A stretch of 64,000 nucleotides of DNA from Muscardinus avellanarius (GCA_963383645.1 OY726558.1:185125634-185189633), one strand, 5' to 3'. Numbered from the stretch's first letter, positions 44,932-55,555 are shown. Numbers and translations: made by a program. The notes: a model not told the origin generated them from the letters alone.

Positions 44932-45235
44932 TGCTATGGACTGAATGTCAGTAACCTCCCCCATAATCGTATGTGTTGAAATTGTCATCTCCAGTGTGAT
45001 GCTGTTTGAAGATGGGGACTTTGGGGAATTAAATAGATCATGAGAATGGAACCTCATGGTGCCATATTTTTCTTTATGAGACAAAATAAGAGAAATTCAT
45101 ATTCATTTTCTCTCTCTCTCCCTCCCTCCCTCCCTCCCTCTCTCCCTCCTGTCTTTCTACCATGAGAGTATACAGCAAGAAATGGTCATCTATAAAGCAA
45201 GAAGAGAGCCCTCACAGGACTTTGAGGAAAAAAAA
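44932..45235 (+). mobile_element. MaLR-type LTR (ERVL-MaLR), 3'-truncated
   Basis: TGCTATGGACTGAATGTCAG, CATAATCGTATGTGTTGAAAT, CCAGTGTGATGCTGTTTGAAG, TGGGGACTTTGGGG, GATCATGAGAATGGAACC, CACAGCAAGAAATGG-like TACAGCAAGAAATGG, CATCTATAAAGCAAGAAG and AGCCCTCACAGGAC follow the MLT1/MST LTR order. Such LTRs are nonautonomous retroviral relics. A CT-rich microsatellite interrupts it and the R-U5 end is missing. Confidence 0.88.
45109..45149 (+). repeat. (CT)n-(CCCT)n microsatellite
   Basis: CT units pass into CCCT/CTCC units within the MaLR LTR. Confidence 0.95.
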
Positions 45236-45861
45236 ATGTCTCCTGCTTTTTTTTGTAACATTCTGAAGTGACTACAATGTTCCTACACATAGTTACATTT
45301 ATTTTTATAATTCTTTAATGTTGTTTGAAATAACTCTTGCAACTATGGCATACTTAAATTTAGTTTCCTACTACATTTAATAGATATTTAGCAATTTATG
45401 TTGGAGACATATTGCATCTTTGATCTCATCACTACTAATAATCAGATTTAGATACATGGGAGAATTTTTTTTAATGTTATGATCCTTAAGTTTCTTTAAT
45501 TGCAAATGATGGCAGTACTGCTTAAGTCATAGTTTTGGTCTGAGCATGAAATAATCGATTGCATATAATTCATCTAGCAGAAGTCTAAAAAGAAAACACT
45601 CAACATATATTCATTCTTATCCTTCTCTTTGTTAAAGGACGAGAACCTGATATATCATATTAACTAAATGTCCTTTTGCTTTGTTTTGTGATAGAGGATA
45701 AAGACATACAAATAACTATGCATTTAATTCCAGACAAAATTCTCTACTAAGGAAGCATAGATAGTACCCGAAGTCCCAGGAAATGACCTATATGCTGTAG
45801 AAAAATCATATAGAAACTGAGTAACCTTTCAGAAAAGGACCCAGCAAAACTCAGATAGAGG
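45236..45861. other. AT-rich unique sequence
   Basis: Nothing was recognised. Confidence 0.4.
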
Positions 45862-45867
45862 CTTACC
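45862..45867 (+). repeat. 6-bp target duplication, left copy (solo LTR)
   Basis: CTTACC matches 46443-46448 exactly on the other side of the LTR. Confidence 0.8.
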
Positions 45868-46442
45868 TGCCGGGGTCCAGCCCTAGCAAGAGTCGAGGTT
45901 CGTGTGTTGGTGATAGAGGAGCCGAGGTCGAATGAGAGAAGAATTGCCACACGAGATCAGATTCAAGCTTCTCCATTTTATTCAGGATTTGTTACAATTT
46001 TTATACTTTCTTTTTTGGCAGAAAAGCAAGGGCATAGTCATGCAGGCAGGATCTCCAAGGACAGGAAAAGTTTTATTTTTTGTAGAGTTTAGGGCAAGGG
46101 TGCCAGAGTTTTAAATAATCATCATATGCTTTGCCTCACTTCACAAGGCTGACTCAAACCTAATCTTATACGTTGGCCCAAACTAAGGTTAGTTTGAACT
46201 TAATGTTTGGCCCAAACTTTATCCTTGGGAAAAAATCTTTGCTGCCTGAGTCTCTCAGAAGCCGCTGCCCATCAGTTTTAGTTATAATGCTTATACATAA
46301 AATTCCAATTATACATATCAATCCAAATAATCCTAAAATAATTTTTTGAAGAAAGGAATGCTAGATATACTTCACGGGTGATCTACGCCGTTGTGGATCC
46401 CCTGATCGAGCTTTCTCAAGATCTGCATGAGATGCTGTCGCA
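45868..46442 (-). mobile_element. Solo LTR, ERVK (betaretrovirus-like) type
   Basis: On the minus strand the 575-bp segment begins TGCGACAGCATC and ends GGACCCCGGCA, giving the TG...CA ends of an LTR. CTTACC occurs immediately outside both ends (45862-45867 and 46443-46448), a 6-bp duplication as made by betaretroviral integrases. A TATA-like GTATAAAAATTG (near 45998-46008) precedes the polyadenylation signal AATAAA (minus strand, 45976-45981) by about 22 bp, then R-U5 to the end. No internal retroviral genes flank it, so it looks like a recombined solo LTR. A hydrophobic reading frame lies in its upstream part (46260-46350). Confidence 0.85.
45976..45981 (-). promoter_or_regulatory. LTR polyadenylation signal AATAAA
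   Basis: The complement TTTATT at this position lies about 20 bp downstream (minus sense) of the TATA-like box in the same LTR. Confidence 0.7.
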
Positions 46443-46460
46443 CTTACCTAAGTCATTTCT

Positions 46461-46660
46461 TTCTTTTTTTTTTTTTTTGGTGGTACTGGGGTTCCTGGAA
46501 GCCCTTCTACCTCCGGGATACACTCCCACCGGCTACACTCCCAGACCTATTTTTTAACCTTTTCATTTGGAAACAGGGTCTCTTAAGCCAGAGAGGCTGG
46601 CTTCGAACCAGCGAGATTCCAAGCGCGGGGATTACAAGCGTGCGCCACCACGCCCGGCCC
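46461..46660 (-). mobile_element. B1-ID SINE, younger type with internal duplication
   Basis: GGTGGTACTGGGGTTCCTGG to GTGCGCCACCACGCCCGGCC on the plus strand. The flanking ACCTAAGTCATTTCTT (46446-46461 and about 46662-46677) is the target-site duplication. It shares an extra 'TACACTCCCACCGGC'-like unit with the copy at 1880-2096, and lacks about 17 bp in the B1 half (after AACCAGCGAGATTC). Confidence 0.92.
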
Positions 46661-46677
46661 TACCTAAGTCATTTCTT

Positions 46678-47692
46678 AAAGACATTTCCAGCCATTTTTT
46701 TTTTAACCTGTTTTTTTCAAAATCCATCCCAAGAGCAACAGTTTTAGTCACAAGACTGGTGAAGGCCCTTTCAGGACTCTGCTACTATAGAACCTTACCA
46801 TGTGAAAAAAAATCCATCAGCAGCAAGACTGAAATCTTAAAAGTCAGTGTGTCCTTTAGCAAAGTGGCCAGCCCAGAGCAGGCTGAGGTCCGTACATGGA
46901 AGCAGGGATCTTCACAGTTCTGATTCTGTCAACCTTCCCCAGATGGGTCGTTTTTCATATCACACCCATTTTCTCACATCTCCTTAGCAACCTCCTGTCT
47001 TACCTTAGCATCAAAGGCCAGAGGAGACCTGAGTAATGAGACACAAAGCCCAGTTTATTCTTGAAGTATGATCTTAGAGGCAGAACATTCAGGAAAATGC
47101 CAGGTAGTGAAGCTCCTTTGCTACTCAATGGCCAGTAAAATTTTGTCAGGAAAGGGGGCACACGAAATTGGAAACATCCTGAATAAATTTTCCAAGGAAT
47201 AGGCATAGGCTGTCAACACCAGTAGAAAAGGTCTCTGAACAAAACCAGAACTTGGCAGGCAGGTCTTGTGTTGAGAAATAAGGGGGAGAAATGTATTTAT
47301 AAAAGTAGGAGAAAAATGCTTTCAGGAAAGAATATGAAATGTCCATATTTATATTCTATTTGTGCACAAAAATGAAAAAACAAAAAGATGTTTATTTTGC
47401 ATTTCTTTATCCATTAAGGGTAGCAGGTGGATAGGAACTGTCAGAAAGAATGGAGGGATTGGTAGCTTAGCAGCTGCATGTGGGCCTCTCTGAACCCTTC
47501 AACAATAAATTCACCAGCACCATTTGAGTTGAGCGGCTGACATTTCAGTTAGCCAGGTGGTTTTCCAACAATCTCTTTGGATTAGGAGGGTCATTACTAG
47601 CAATACATCAGTCAGGACCATATATAGTGGGGTCAAGCTACACATTAACACAAAAGGCTTTTGAATAAATCTTCTGTACCAGACAGTGAATA
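46678..47692. other. Unique sequence
   Basis: No element or exon was recognised. Minus-strand open frames of 66-68 codons near 47000-47346 have no domain. Confidence 0.4.
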
Positions 47693-47723
47693 GCTCTCTC
47701 TCTCTCGCTCTCTCTCTCTCTCT

Positions 47724-47776
<53 letters not shown>
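47693..47776 (+). repeat. (CT)n microsatellite
   Basis: About 84 bp of CT units with a few CG steps in the first third. Confidence 0.98.
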
Positions 47777-47780
<4 letters not shown>

Positions 47781-48050
47781 GCAAAGCAAAATATGGATTT
47801 TAAGCAAAAAGTACTTTGAGCTCATCTGTTATTTAATTGCACTCATAGACAGACAGATCTGTTATGTATTATTGTCACCAAACTTTAGAAACAAGAGCTC
47901 TAACAGGAAGCAAGAAATACCTTCTCCTTTTTTTTTTTACTGTACCTTATATCTTAGAAACATATTTTTTCATCATAAGAATGATAAAGTATCTAATGAC
48001 ATTTTTTTCTTGGGAGCAACAAAATGTAAGACAGTGTTATTCCCTGTCCC

Positions 48051-48258
48051 AGCCAGGTGTGGTGGAACACACCTATAATTCCAGAATTTGGAAGGCTGAA
48101 ACAGGAATATCACAGATTTAAGGCCCACCTCAACAACTTAGTGAGACTCTCAGCAGATTGGTGATACCTGCTTTCAAAATAAAAATAAAATTAAAAATAA
48201 GCTAAGGGGTGTGTCTCAGAGGTAGCATGCCAATGGGTTCAAACCCCAGTACATATAC
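48051..48258 (+). mobile_element. B1-ID chimeric SINE, older type
   Basis: GCCAGGTGTGGTGGAACACACC to TTCAAACCCCAGTAC. TCCCTGTCCCA precedes it (about 48040-48050) and TTCCCTGTCCCA follows, giving the target-site duplication. Confidence 0.92.
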
Positions 48259-48274
48259 ATTTCCCTGTCCCATA

Positions 48275-49198
48275 TTTAATTTCCAAAGCAAGGTATTTTC
48301 AAGAGTTACTCTCCTTTCAAGCTACCTGATAAGATCTGTGCTAAAATTTTCATATCCTCAACATTGAAAAAAAAATTCACCTTTATGGTGTAATTTCTTT
48401 TATCTATTCTTGAAGTTTATGACTATAAGATCCAGATGTTGCAACTTACTCTGTAGAGATGTGTTGGTCATTTGGAATTAGAATACTTTCTTATTTATTG
48501 TAATTAATTCAAGTATGTTCCGTGCCCTTTGGTTTAGTTATATTTATTTCCTCGGTTATATAACACTTAGTTGTAGTACAGTTATATTACATTTAGTTCC
48601 TGATGTTATATTAAGGAACTAAGTTTTTTTTAGTTTTATTTAGTTCTTTAAATTACATTTGTGGAGATTAATTTGGAAAAAAATCTTCAAAATGTTAAAT
48701 GTTACTTTTAAAAATAATCATTTCAAAGTTTTTTTATTCGGAAGCATCAATATATTGTGGGTTTTTATATTAGTAATGTAAAAAATATTAAACTACATTT
48801 TGCCTACTATGAAGACAAGAAATAAACACTAAAGAAAAATCTAAAAACCTCAAAATTACTTTTTGCATAATAATGTCTCTTTGAATAGAGGGGAAAATGA
48901 ATAGGAAACACTTGAATTTACACTCGGGTATATTATTTTTTCTGACACTGTGGCATTGTTAAGAAAATAAAACATGGCAATGTGCATCATAACATAATAC
49001 AAGTTTTAGCTTAATGTCACTATACTATGATAAATTTTGTGAGGGACCCATGTCCCCTTTTAGTGAAATGGGTAACCATCCCACACACGGGACACAAACG
49101 AGGTCCTATCATAACTGTCTGAGACTGTAATCAAATTGCAAAGTCATAGTTCCAGCTACTCTTTGTGAAAACAAAAAACACATGAAAAATCAGTGCTT
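48275..49198. other. AT-rich unique sequence
   Basis: Nothing was recognised. Confidence 0.4.
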
Positions 49199-49210
49199 AA
49201 AATGCATTGC

Positions 49211-49427
49211 TAGCCAGGCGTGGTGGCGCACACTTGTAATCCCAGCATTCAGGATGCTGAGAGGAGGATTGTGGTTCAAGGATAAACTCAACTACTTACA
49301 GAGGCCCTTGGCAACTCAATGAGACACTGTTTTTAAAATAAAGAATAAAAAAATAGGGCTGGGAGAGTCACTCAGAAGTAGAATATTCCTGGGGCCCTGG
49401 GTTCAATCCCTAGTACCACACACAAAA
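49211..49427 (+). mobile_element. B1-ID chimeric SINE, older type
   Basis: AGCCAGGCGTGGTGGCGCAC to TTCAATCCCTAGTACCACAC. The direct repeat AAAATGCATTGC / AGAATGCATTGC flanks it. Confidence 0.93.
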
Positions 49428-49440
49428 AAGAATGCATTGC

Positions 49441-50119
49441 AATAGTTTTTCTAACTGAAACGTGTCTTATCATCAGCATACCCTGAAGAACTGTATAAAA
49501 TTGAGTTCTGTAATGAAACAGTGTAACCATCCTTTGCAAGACATATTTGACATCTTAATTTCCTTGCCTATCCTGACATAGAAAGTATCAGCTCTTCATC
49601 CATCATAGATCTTTCTAAACTTTAGTATGTAAACTTATGATGAATGATTAAGACATACCAGGCTAACTGGGAAGGCTCTAGTTTTCATTTTCAAGAACCA
49701 TAAAAGCTTTGATTTGCAGCTGTTAGAAGCAAGTTAAAATATTATCAGAATACTACCAACTTGAAGCGTGCAGCTGATATATTACTGGTGACTGCAAAAT
49801 TATGGCATTGTCCGATCCAGGAACCAGATGGTCCATCTCCCTTGATTTGAGGAGTGCTGGTGGACTACAAATTTTACTTGCCACCCTTGGTTTGTGGGTT
49901 TTCTTTTCTTTTTTTTTTTTTTTTTACACCATTAGCCAGAGAATTATAGATTCCTTAAGGTATTTGCTATGTGACAAATTGACCTGTTAAGGAGTCATTT
50001 TCTCAAACTATTCGTTAATGTTTTTAATCAAAAAAGCAGTTGCAAATGGATAACATTTTAATAAGTATTGCTCTTACTTCAAAGAAATCAGTCATCATTT
50101 CATAAGCCATTATGCTGAG
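49441..50119. other. AT-rich unique sequence
   Basis: Nothing was recognised apart from a T run at 49908-49925. Confidence 0.4.
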
Positions 50120-50136
50120 ATAGACTTTTTCTTTTA

Positions 50137-50318
50137 TTTTTGGTGGTGTTTGGGTTCCTGGAAGCCCTTCTACCCTTGGCTACACTCCAAGACCTATTTT
50201 TTTTTTATTTTTTGAAACAGGGTCTCTTAAGCCAGCGCGGCTGGCTTCGAACCTGCGCGATCCTCCTGTCTCTGCCTCCCAAGTGCGAGGATTACAAGTG
50301 TGCGCCACCATGCCCGGC
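50137..50318 (-). mobile_element. B1-ID chimeric SINE, younger type
   Basis: The complement of a full copy, ending GTGCGCCACCATGCCCGGC. The target-site duplication TAGACTTTTTCTTTTA lies at about 50121-50136 and 50319-50334. Confidence 0.94.
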
Positions 50319-50390
50319 TAGACTTTTTCTTTTAAATGTTTGAGAATATTTTAAAACTTTTGGAAATAGTATTTTTAAAAAATCTAGCCA

Positions 50391-50578
50391 AAGCCTGAAA
50401 TAGTTGCATTCACTTGTAATCCCGGTACTTGAGAGGCTGAGGATCCAGGTTCGTGGCCAGCCTCAAATACTTAGTGAGGCCCTTCGAAATTTAGTGAGAC
50501 CCTGTTTCGAAATAAAGAATACAAAATTGGGCTGGGAATGTAGCTCGGAGGTAGAATGCCCCTGGGTTCAATCCCTAG

Positions 50579-50580
<2 letters not shown>
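50391..50580 (+). mobile_element. B1-ID chimeric SINE, older type
   Basis: AAGCCTGAAATAGTTGCATTC (decayed 5' end), TAATCCCGGTACTTGAGAGG, TTTCGAAATAAAGAATAC, ID half GAATGTAGCTCGGAGGTAGAAT and GGTTCAATCCCTAG. It runs into (CA)n. Confidence 0.9.

Positions 50581-50633
<53 letters not shown>
50581..50633 (+). repeat. (CA)n microsatellite at a SINE tail
   Basis: About 26 CA units between two SINEs, starting at the end of the first ID half. Confidence 0.98.
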
Positions 50634-50634
<1 letters not shown>

Positions 50635-50724
50635 GCTGAACACATCTGTAATCCCAGGAAGCTGAGACAGGAGGATAGCATAGCCTCAGCGACTTAGCAA
50701 GACCCTGTTTGAAAGTAAAGAATA
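50634..50724 (+). mobile_element. B1-ID SINE, older type, 5' part (host of nested SINE)
   Basis: AGCTGAACACATCTGTAATCCC to GACCCTGTTTGAAAGTAAAG. The ID half resumes at 50931. Confidence 0.85.
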
Positions 50725-50917
50725 GCCGGGCGTGGTGGCGCACGCTTGTAATCCCAGTGCTTGGGAGGCAGAGACAGGAGGATCGCGCAGGTTCAAAGCC
50801 AGCCCCGCGCGCTGGCTTAGGAGACCCTGTTTCCAAATACAAATGTAAAAATAGGTCTGGGAGTGTAGCCCGGAGGTAGAAGGGCTTCCAGGAACCCCAG
50901 TACCACAAAAAAAAAAA
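50725..50917 (+). mobile_element. B1-ID SINE, younger type, nested
   Basis: A full-length, little-diverged copy from GCCGGGCGTGGTGGCGCACG to CCCCAGTACCAC plus an A run. It is inserted in an older SINE with target-site duplication AAAGTAAAGAATA (50712-50724 and 50918-50930). Confidence 0.95.
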
Positions 50918-50930
50918 AAAGTAAAGAATA

Positions 50931-50982
50931 AAATAGGGCTAGGGTGCAGCTCAGATGTTCACTCTCCAGTACTAAAAACAAA
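50931..50982 (+). mobile_element. B1-ID SINE, older type, 3' part
   Basis: AAATAGGGCTAGGGTGCAGCTCAGATG and CTCTCCAGTACTAAAAAC complete the element begun at 50634. Confidence 0.82.
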
Positions 50983-52618
50983 TGAGTAAACGAATAATCC
51001 TACTTAAGATATCACGATTCTCATGTTTTAATCCTCTTTAATAGCCTGGGCCTTTAGAAATTTTCTGTAGGTAGTATTTATGCAATATACAGAAGGTAGA
51101 AAGAAGCCATACACTTGGATTTTCTTCCACTGCTGGTGCTTGTGTGGATGAGAGAAAGTATGTGGGAACAGAGAGGATGAAAAGCCCATCTCCACCTCCG
51201 ATTGAAGAGTAGATGAGCTGGACCACATGGTATCTTCTGTACAGTACGGAGGTCACATGACACAATGCTTACAGTATCTTTTACACTTATAATATCAGAA
51301 TTTTAATACTTTAATTTTGAATATTAATGGATATGAAAAATGTATATGTTAGATTTTGTGTTTAAGAAATAATCTCATCAGGCTTTGAAATTTCATGGAA
51401 TTTAAGAAAATCTCATTGTAGAATGTAACTCTCTGAAAACCATTACCCATAAGACCTCTTCTTGAGCAAGTTTTAAGAACTTGTAGTAATCTATTTTGTG
51501 AGCCTCGAAAGTGACTGGTAGTATATTTCTTACAGATAAGAAAGTCTAATTTTTAAGATGAAAAATGGTACAGGTTCTGAATTGAATGGTCTTGGTGCTG
51601 GTAGATCACTAGACTTAGTAAAGCTATTTAATATACTAATCCGGTCTACTTAAATGAGACAGCCGCTGGATTTTCCAGCAGTCCTGCGATTTTGGATCTA
51701 TTAGCGTTTCAGCGCTTACTTGCCTTAAATTGGCAGGTGCTTGTGTGTGCTAGTGGGCTCTCTCGCAGGCTGATTAACCAGAGATTTTATCCTCGTCACT
51801 TCCACTTTGGACCATCTCCCATGCCTGCTTTCTTTCCGAAGGAAAGAGCCCCATGGGCCTCCATGGCTCTTAATACAGCATGACTGCCCCTGAAGAATGT
51901 TAACAGATTGTGACACACACTAAGATAATGCATTGCACCATACGTATATGGAGAGGTGGTGGCAACGTAATTATTTAATGTGCTACTCATTTGGCTCTCC
52001 AGTTGTGTTCATCTTGGTGCCCAGCTATGTTAGAAAGACTAATGACATATAGGAGGTGTGTTTTCAGGTAGCTCCTTGTGGTAGACTAACTCTGAATATT
52101 GGGAAGAAGACAGGAAGTGCCGTTTATTTTATTAACTCTCAGGTTATTGGCAAAATCTTTCTTTATGTCTTTTCCATTCATTAGTCTGTATTACATACCC
52201 ATAAAAAAAAGACTGGGTTTTATTTAAGTTGCCTTTATCCTTAACATTCCTTTTAAAATAATTTTAAATTGCTTTCTACTGTCTTATTTCATTTTCTTTA
52301 GATATAAATTTTAGGAAGAAGTTGTGAAGGGCATTAAAAGGAGCCACATGGTTTGTGGGTATGTTTAGTAGAAAACTAGACTGGGTCTATCATGTTATTT
52401 TGGGTTCCTATGCTTCTGTAATCAACTTTGAACTAATTTAAGACTCTATTGACTTGCAGATAATTGATAACAATACAAATTATTTGCAATCATAGACATG
52501 CAAACTATGTTTGCCCCCTTCAAAAATGATTCAGTTTAATTTCCAAATTCTACCCTATACTTATCTCTGAAATAAGATACTTTTGTATGTATCTGTATTT
52601 CATTTTTGCATGGTTTTG
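50983..52618. other. Repeat-poor unique sequence
   Basis: No transposon was recognised. 51640-51990 is listed separately. Three overlapping minus-strand open frames near 51028-51265 lack domains. Confidence 0.4.
51640..51990. other. Candidate conserved noncoding element
   Basis: Repeat-free and less AT-rich than its surroundings, with several CpGs. Words include GGATCTATTAGCG, GCAGGCTGATTAACCAGAG, CAGATTGTGACAC and TTATTTAATGTGC. Open frames of 63-64 codons on both strands are not persuasive as exons. Confidence 0.25.
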
Positions 52619-52641
52619 CTTATATATATATATTTTTTTGC

Positions 52642-52692
<51 letters not shown>
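52619..52692 (+). repeat. (TA)n-(TG)n microsatellite
   Basis: TATATA, a T run, CATATATA, then about 22 TG units. Confidence 0.97.
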
Positions 52693-53495
52693 CAGTTGGT
52701 TGAGTTCATCCTTGAAACAATTTTAACATCTTACAAATTATCTTATTAATTGGCTAAGTAAGATTATTGGTAAATGTTTATCCTATATATTAAAAATTAT
52801 TCTTCATCAATATTCTCTTTGAGGCATAAATTTTAGATATGCATTTTGTCACATATTTATTGTTCTGTGGTTATGATATGTTAATCCTGAGAATATAGCC
52901 TTTGGAAAGACTATGTTGCAAAGGAAATGAGTCTGAGTCTTCCAATAAAGATATGTGGACCTAGATGCTACGGTTCACTTCCATTCTCACCCAGCCCTGC
53001 TCTGCAGATCTGGAGATGGCTGACAAACTCAAGTCTAGCGTCTTCAAGACAAGCCTACCCTTTACCATGGGAAGAGGAGGAAGCAGGTGTACAGCAGACC
53101 TGCAGAGAGAGGAGCTAGTGGTTCATTCCTGGATGGCCACTTGGATTATATTTCATTGTTTACATTTTGCATCGGAAGGAGATAAAATGGAGGAAAGAGG
53201 AAGGAACAGAGGGCTTGATGTCAAGAAAGTTATTCCTTCAATATGATTTGCATAAACAGTAAGGGTCTATATGTATAAGTGTAGATAGATATATAGTTAC
53301 ATACATATGTACAAATACACACACACTACATACATATATGGATATATCTCCAGCTATACTCCAGCTATACTCCAATATAGATTCATACCTACACACTCAT
53401 TTATAGATGAGAAGTAACTTACTGCTAAAGTTCAGGTCTTCCTAAAACTGCCTTCAATTACTAATGATACCATTTTTCTTCTTATTTTTACATAA

Positions 53496-53531
<36 letters not shown>

Positions 53532-53776
53532 CTCACACACTATATAGATACTAAATTGAAGGATTCAATGTTCTACTTTATGATTTTAAGGACAAATAAT
53601 AATGCAAATTTGCTAACATTTTAATTTCATCAGAATTTGTTTCTTTTTTGTTATAGGGTCATAAGCCTTCCACTTTTGTCCCATTTTAAATGGCCTTTCT
53701 ACTAACCTATATGTAGATCTTTGTATCCTCAGAAAACAGATGTACTGAAGAATTTAAGAAGAGGAAAGAATAAAAT
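52693..53776. other. AT-rich unique sequence
   Basis: Nothing was recognised apart from (AT)n at 53499-53528 and a small CTCCAGCTATA doubling near 53348-53372. The open frame at 52965-53246 (93 codons) has no domain. Confidence 0.4.
53499..53528 (+). repeat. (AT)n microsatellite
   Basis: Fifteen AT units, self-complementary. Confidence 0.97.
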
Positions 53777-53789
53777 AGGGTATAAACTG

Positions 53790-54011
53790 AGCATGGTGGT
53801 GCACGCTTATAATCCCAGCATTCTGGAGGCTGAGACTCGAGGATCGCGATTCGTGGACAGCCTCAGCTACTTAGTGAGGCCCTCTGTGACTTAGTGAGAC
53901 CCTGTTTCAAAATAAAGAATAAAAAATAGTGTAGAGAGTGTAGCTTGGAGGTAAAATGCCTCTAAGTTCCATCCCCAAACACATAAAAAAAAAACCCAAA
54001 AAAACAAAAAA
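53790..54011 (+). mobile_element. B1-ID chimeric SINE, older type
   Basis: AGCATGGTGGTGCACGCTTATAATCCC to GTTCCATCCCCAAACAC plus an A-rich tail. The target-site duplication is AGGGTATAAACTG / AGGGTACAAACTG. Confidence 0.94.
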
Positions 54012-54025
54012 CAGGGTACAAACTG

Positions 54026-54380
54026 CTTTCTGTTTGAAATATGCTTGTGGCAACCTCAACAGAAACTGTTTGGAGATCCATCAGCTTTGAAGATGGGGCC
54101 TTCAATTAGAATTGAAGGGAGAGAAAGAGAATTGTTATGGGGATACAAACAAGTTGTATCTGAATTCTGGGCTCACTTCTAAGAGGCTGTGTGACCTTAA
54201 GCCTTACTATCTTAATCTAGTAACAATCAAAGATTAAAAAGAAAAACAATTCTCTACATTTTTAGATAAGATGGCATTGAAATTACCAGTGATAGCTCTA
54301 CTGGACCATGTGGAGGTGCTTTACCCTGCCCTGGACACAGAGTCTCTTTTTACCCTCTTAACTGCAAATTACCAGAAATA
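54026..54380. other. Unique sequence
   Basis: A possible MIR core fragment lies at 54165-54210 (CACTTCTAAGAGGCTGTGTGACC). Otherwise nothing was recognised. Confidence 0.35.
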
Positions 54381-54383
54381 GGC

Positions 54384-54605
54384 ACGTAGCAAAGCTAGAA
54401 AGGAAGGGTAGGGGAGGAAGAAGGTGGAGGCTGATTAGTGGAAGAGCTACATTTGAATATAAGTGTGAATATAGTATGGTCAACCTGGACACTCATTGTT
54501 GGAAGGGGGAAGGGAGGGCAGCAAGTACTGTGTGAATATATGCCATTGTCAGTATGATCCACATTATAATGTGAGACTATAAAGTACCAATAAAATTTGT
54601 AAGTG
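54384..54605 (+). mobile_element. LINE-1 3' end, sense
   Basis: GCAAAGCTAGAAAGGAAGGG, GGCTGATTAGTGGAAGAGC, TACATTTGAATATAAG, GGAAGGGGGAAGGGAGGGC, ATATGCCATTGTCAGTATGATCCAC, TACCAATAAAATT. It is a paralogue of 33118-33330 and ends at an AATAAA-like word. Confidence 0.7.
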
Positions 54606-54924
54606 AAGGCAGTTTTAAGAAAAACTGAACTTTAGCAATAAGTTGATTCTCATCTCTAGATGAGTATGTAAGTATAAATCTATCTTGGAGTATAGCTGGA
54701 GAATTAAATGAGAGGCACTTTCAGATTGTGAAAGACAGATCTTGTGTATATTATTTCATTTTACTATCTCAGTCCCGATGTCAACTATTCCCCCAGGACC
54801 AAGCTGTGGACAAGTTGTCACTGGTCCCATTACTGAAATGGAAATTAGCCTTGCTACTTTTATACATGTAGATATTTTTATTTAAGTCATTGAAAGCTTC
54901 AAAATTTTATTCTTAGCTTTAAAG
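54606..54924. other. Unique sequence
   Basis: Nothing was recognised. Confidence 0.4.
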
Positions 54925-54934
54925 AAAATCCTAA

Positions 54935-55128
54935 CCAGGTGTTGTGGCGCTCGCTTGTAATCCCCATGCTTGGGAGGCAGAGACAGGAGGATCCCGCAGG
55001 TTCAAAGCCAGCCTCGCTGGCTTAGGAGACCCTGTTTCCAAATAAAAATATAAAAAAATAAGTCTGGGAGTGTATCCTGGAGGTAGAAGGGTTTCCAGGA
55101 ACCCCAGTACCACAACAACAACACAAAC
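54935..55128 (+). mobile_element. B1-ID chimeric SINE, younger type
   Basis: CCAGGTGTTGTGGCGCTCGC to CCCCAGTACCACAAC. The target-site duplication AAAATCCTAA lies at 54925-54934 and 55129-55138. Confidence 0.94.
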
Positions 55129-55159
55129 AAAATCCTAAACATTGAGATTTGCATCCTGT

Positions 55160-55555
55160 TTCAGTCAACATTCTCACTGCTGTGTCCCAAAATACTTGAT
55201 AAAGACCTGAAGACCACAACTTAGAAGAAGAAAGACTGATGTGCTCACGGTTTTGTAGGTTTCCGTCCATGTTAGGCCAAATCTCATATGTGAAGATAGG
55301 ACATGATGGTGGGAAACAGAGAGAGAGAGAGAGATAAAATAGAAGAGGGATATACATAGTTCCCAATGCCATTCCCCCTCCTCTAGCTGTACCCTCCCTG
55401 GGTAAATTTTCATCCAAGAAATCAGTAATCCATCATCAGATTTATCTAATAGTGATATTAGAACCTTCATGATTCACTTCTTTCACCTCTAAACATTTTT
55501 CCCAATATGTGAGCTTTTCCAGGGGACATTCGATACTCAAACTATAACACTCTTA
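55160..55555 (-). mobile_element. MaLR-type LTR, antisense
   Basis: Plus strand: CATTCTCACTGCTGTGTCCC, AAAATACTTGATAAAGACC, TGTGCTCACGGTTTTGTAGG, a GA-rich patch, TTCATCCAAGAAATCAGTAATCC, GGACATTCGATACTCAAACTATAAC. This follows the complemented THE1/MLT1 LTR layout (tgctataaagaa, ggctcacggttctgcagg, acattcaatacccaaaccataac). Confidence 0.78.

Noticed and set aside
47686..48078. 130-codon open frame with Leu-Ser runs
   Set aside because: Starts in (CT)n and runs into a SINE.
50471..50908. 145-codon minus-strand open frame
   Set aside because: Translated from two SINEs and a (CA)n tract, giving a Val-Cys run and the usual SINE-derived peptide.
55022..55417. 131-codon minus-strand open frame
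   Set aside because: Composite of a SINE and a MaLR LTR.
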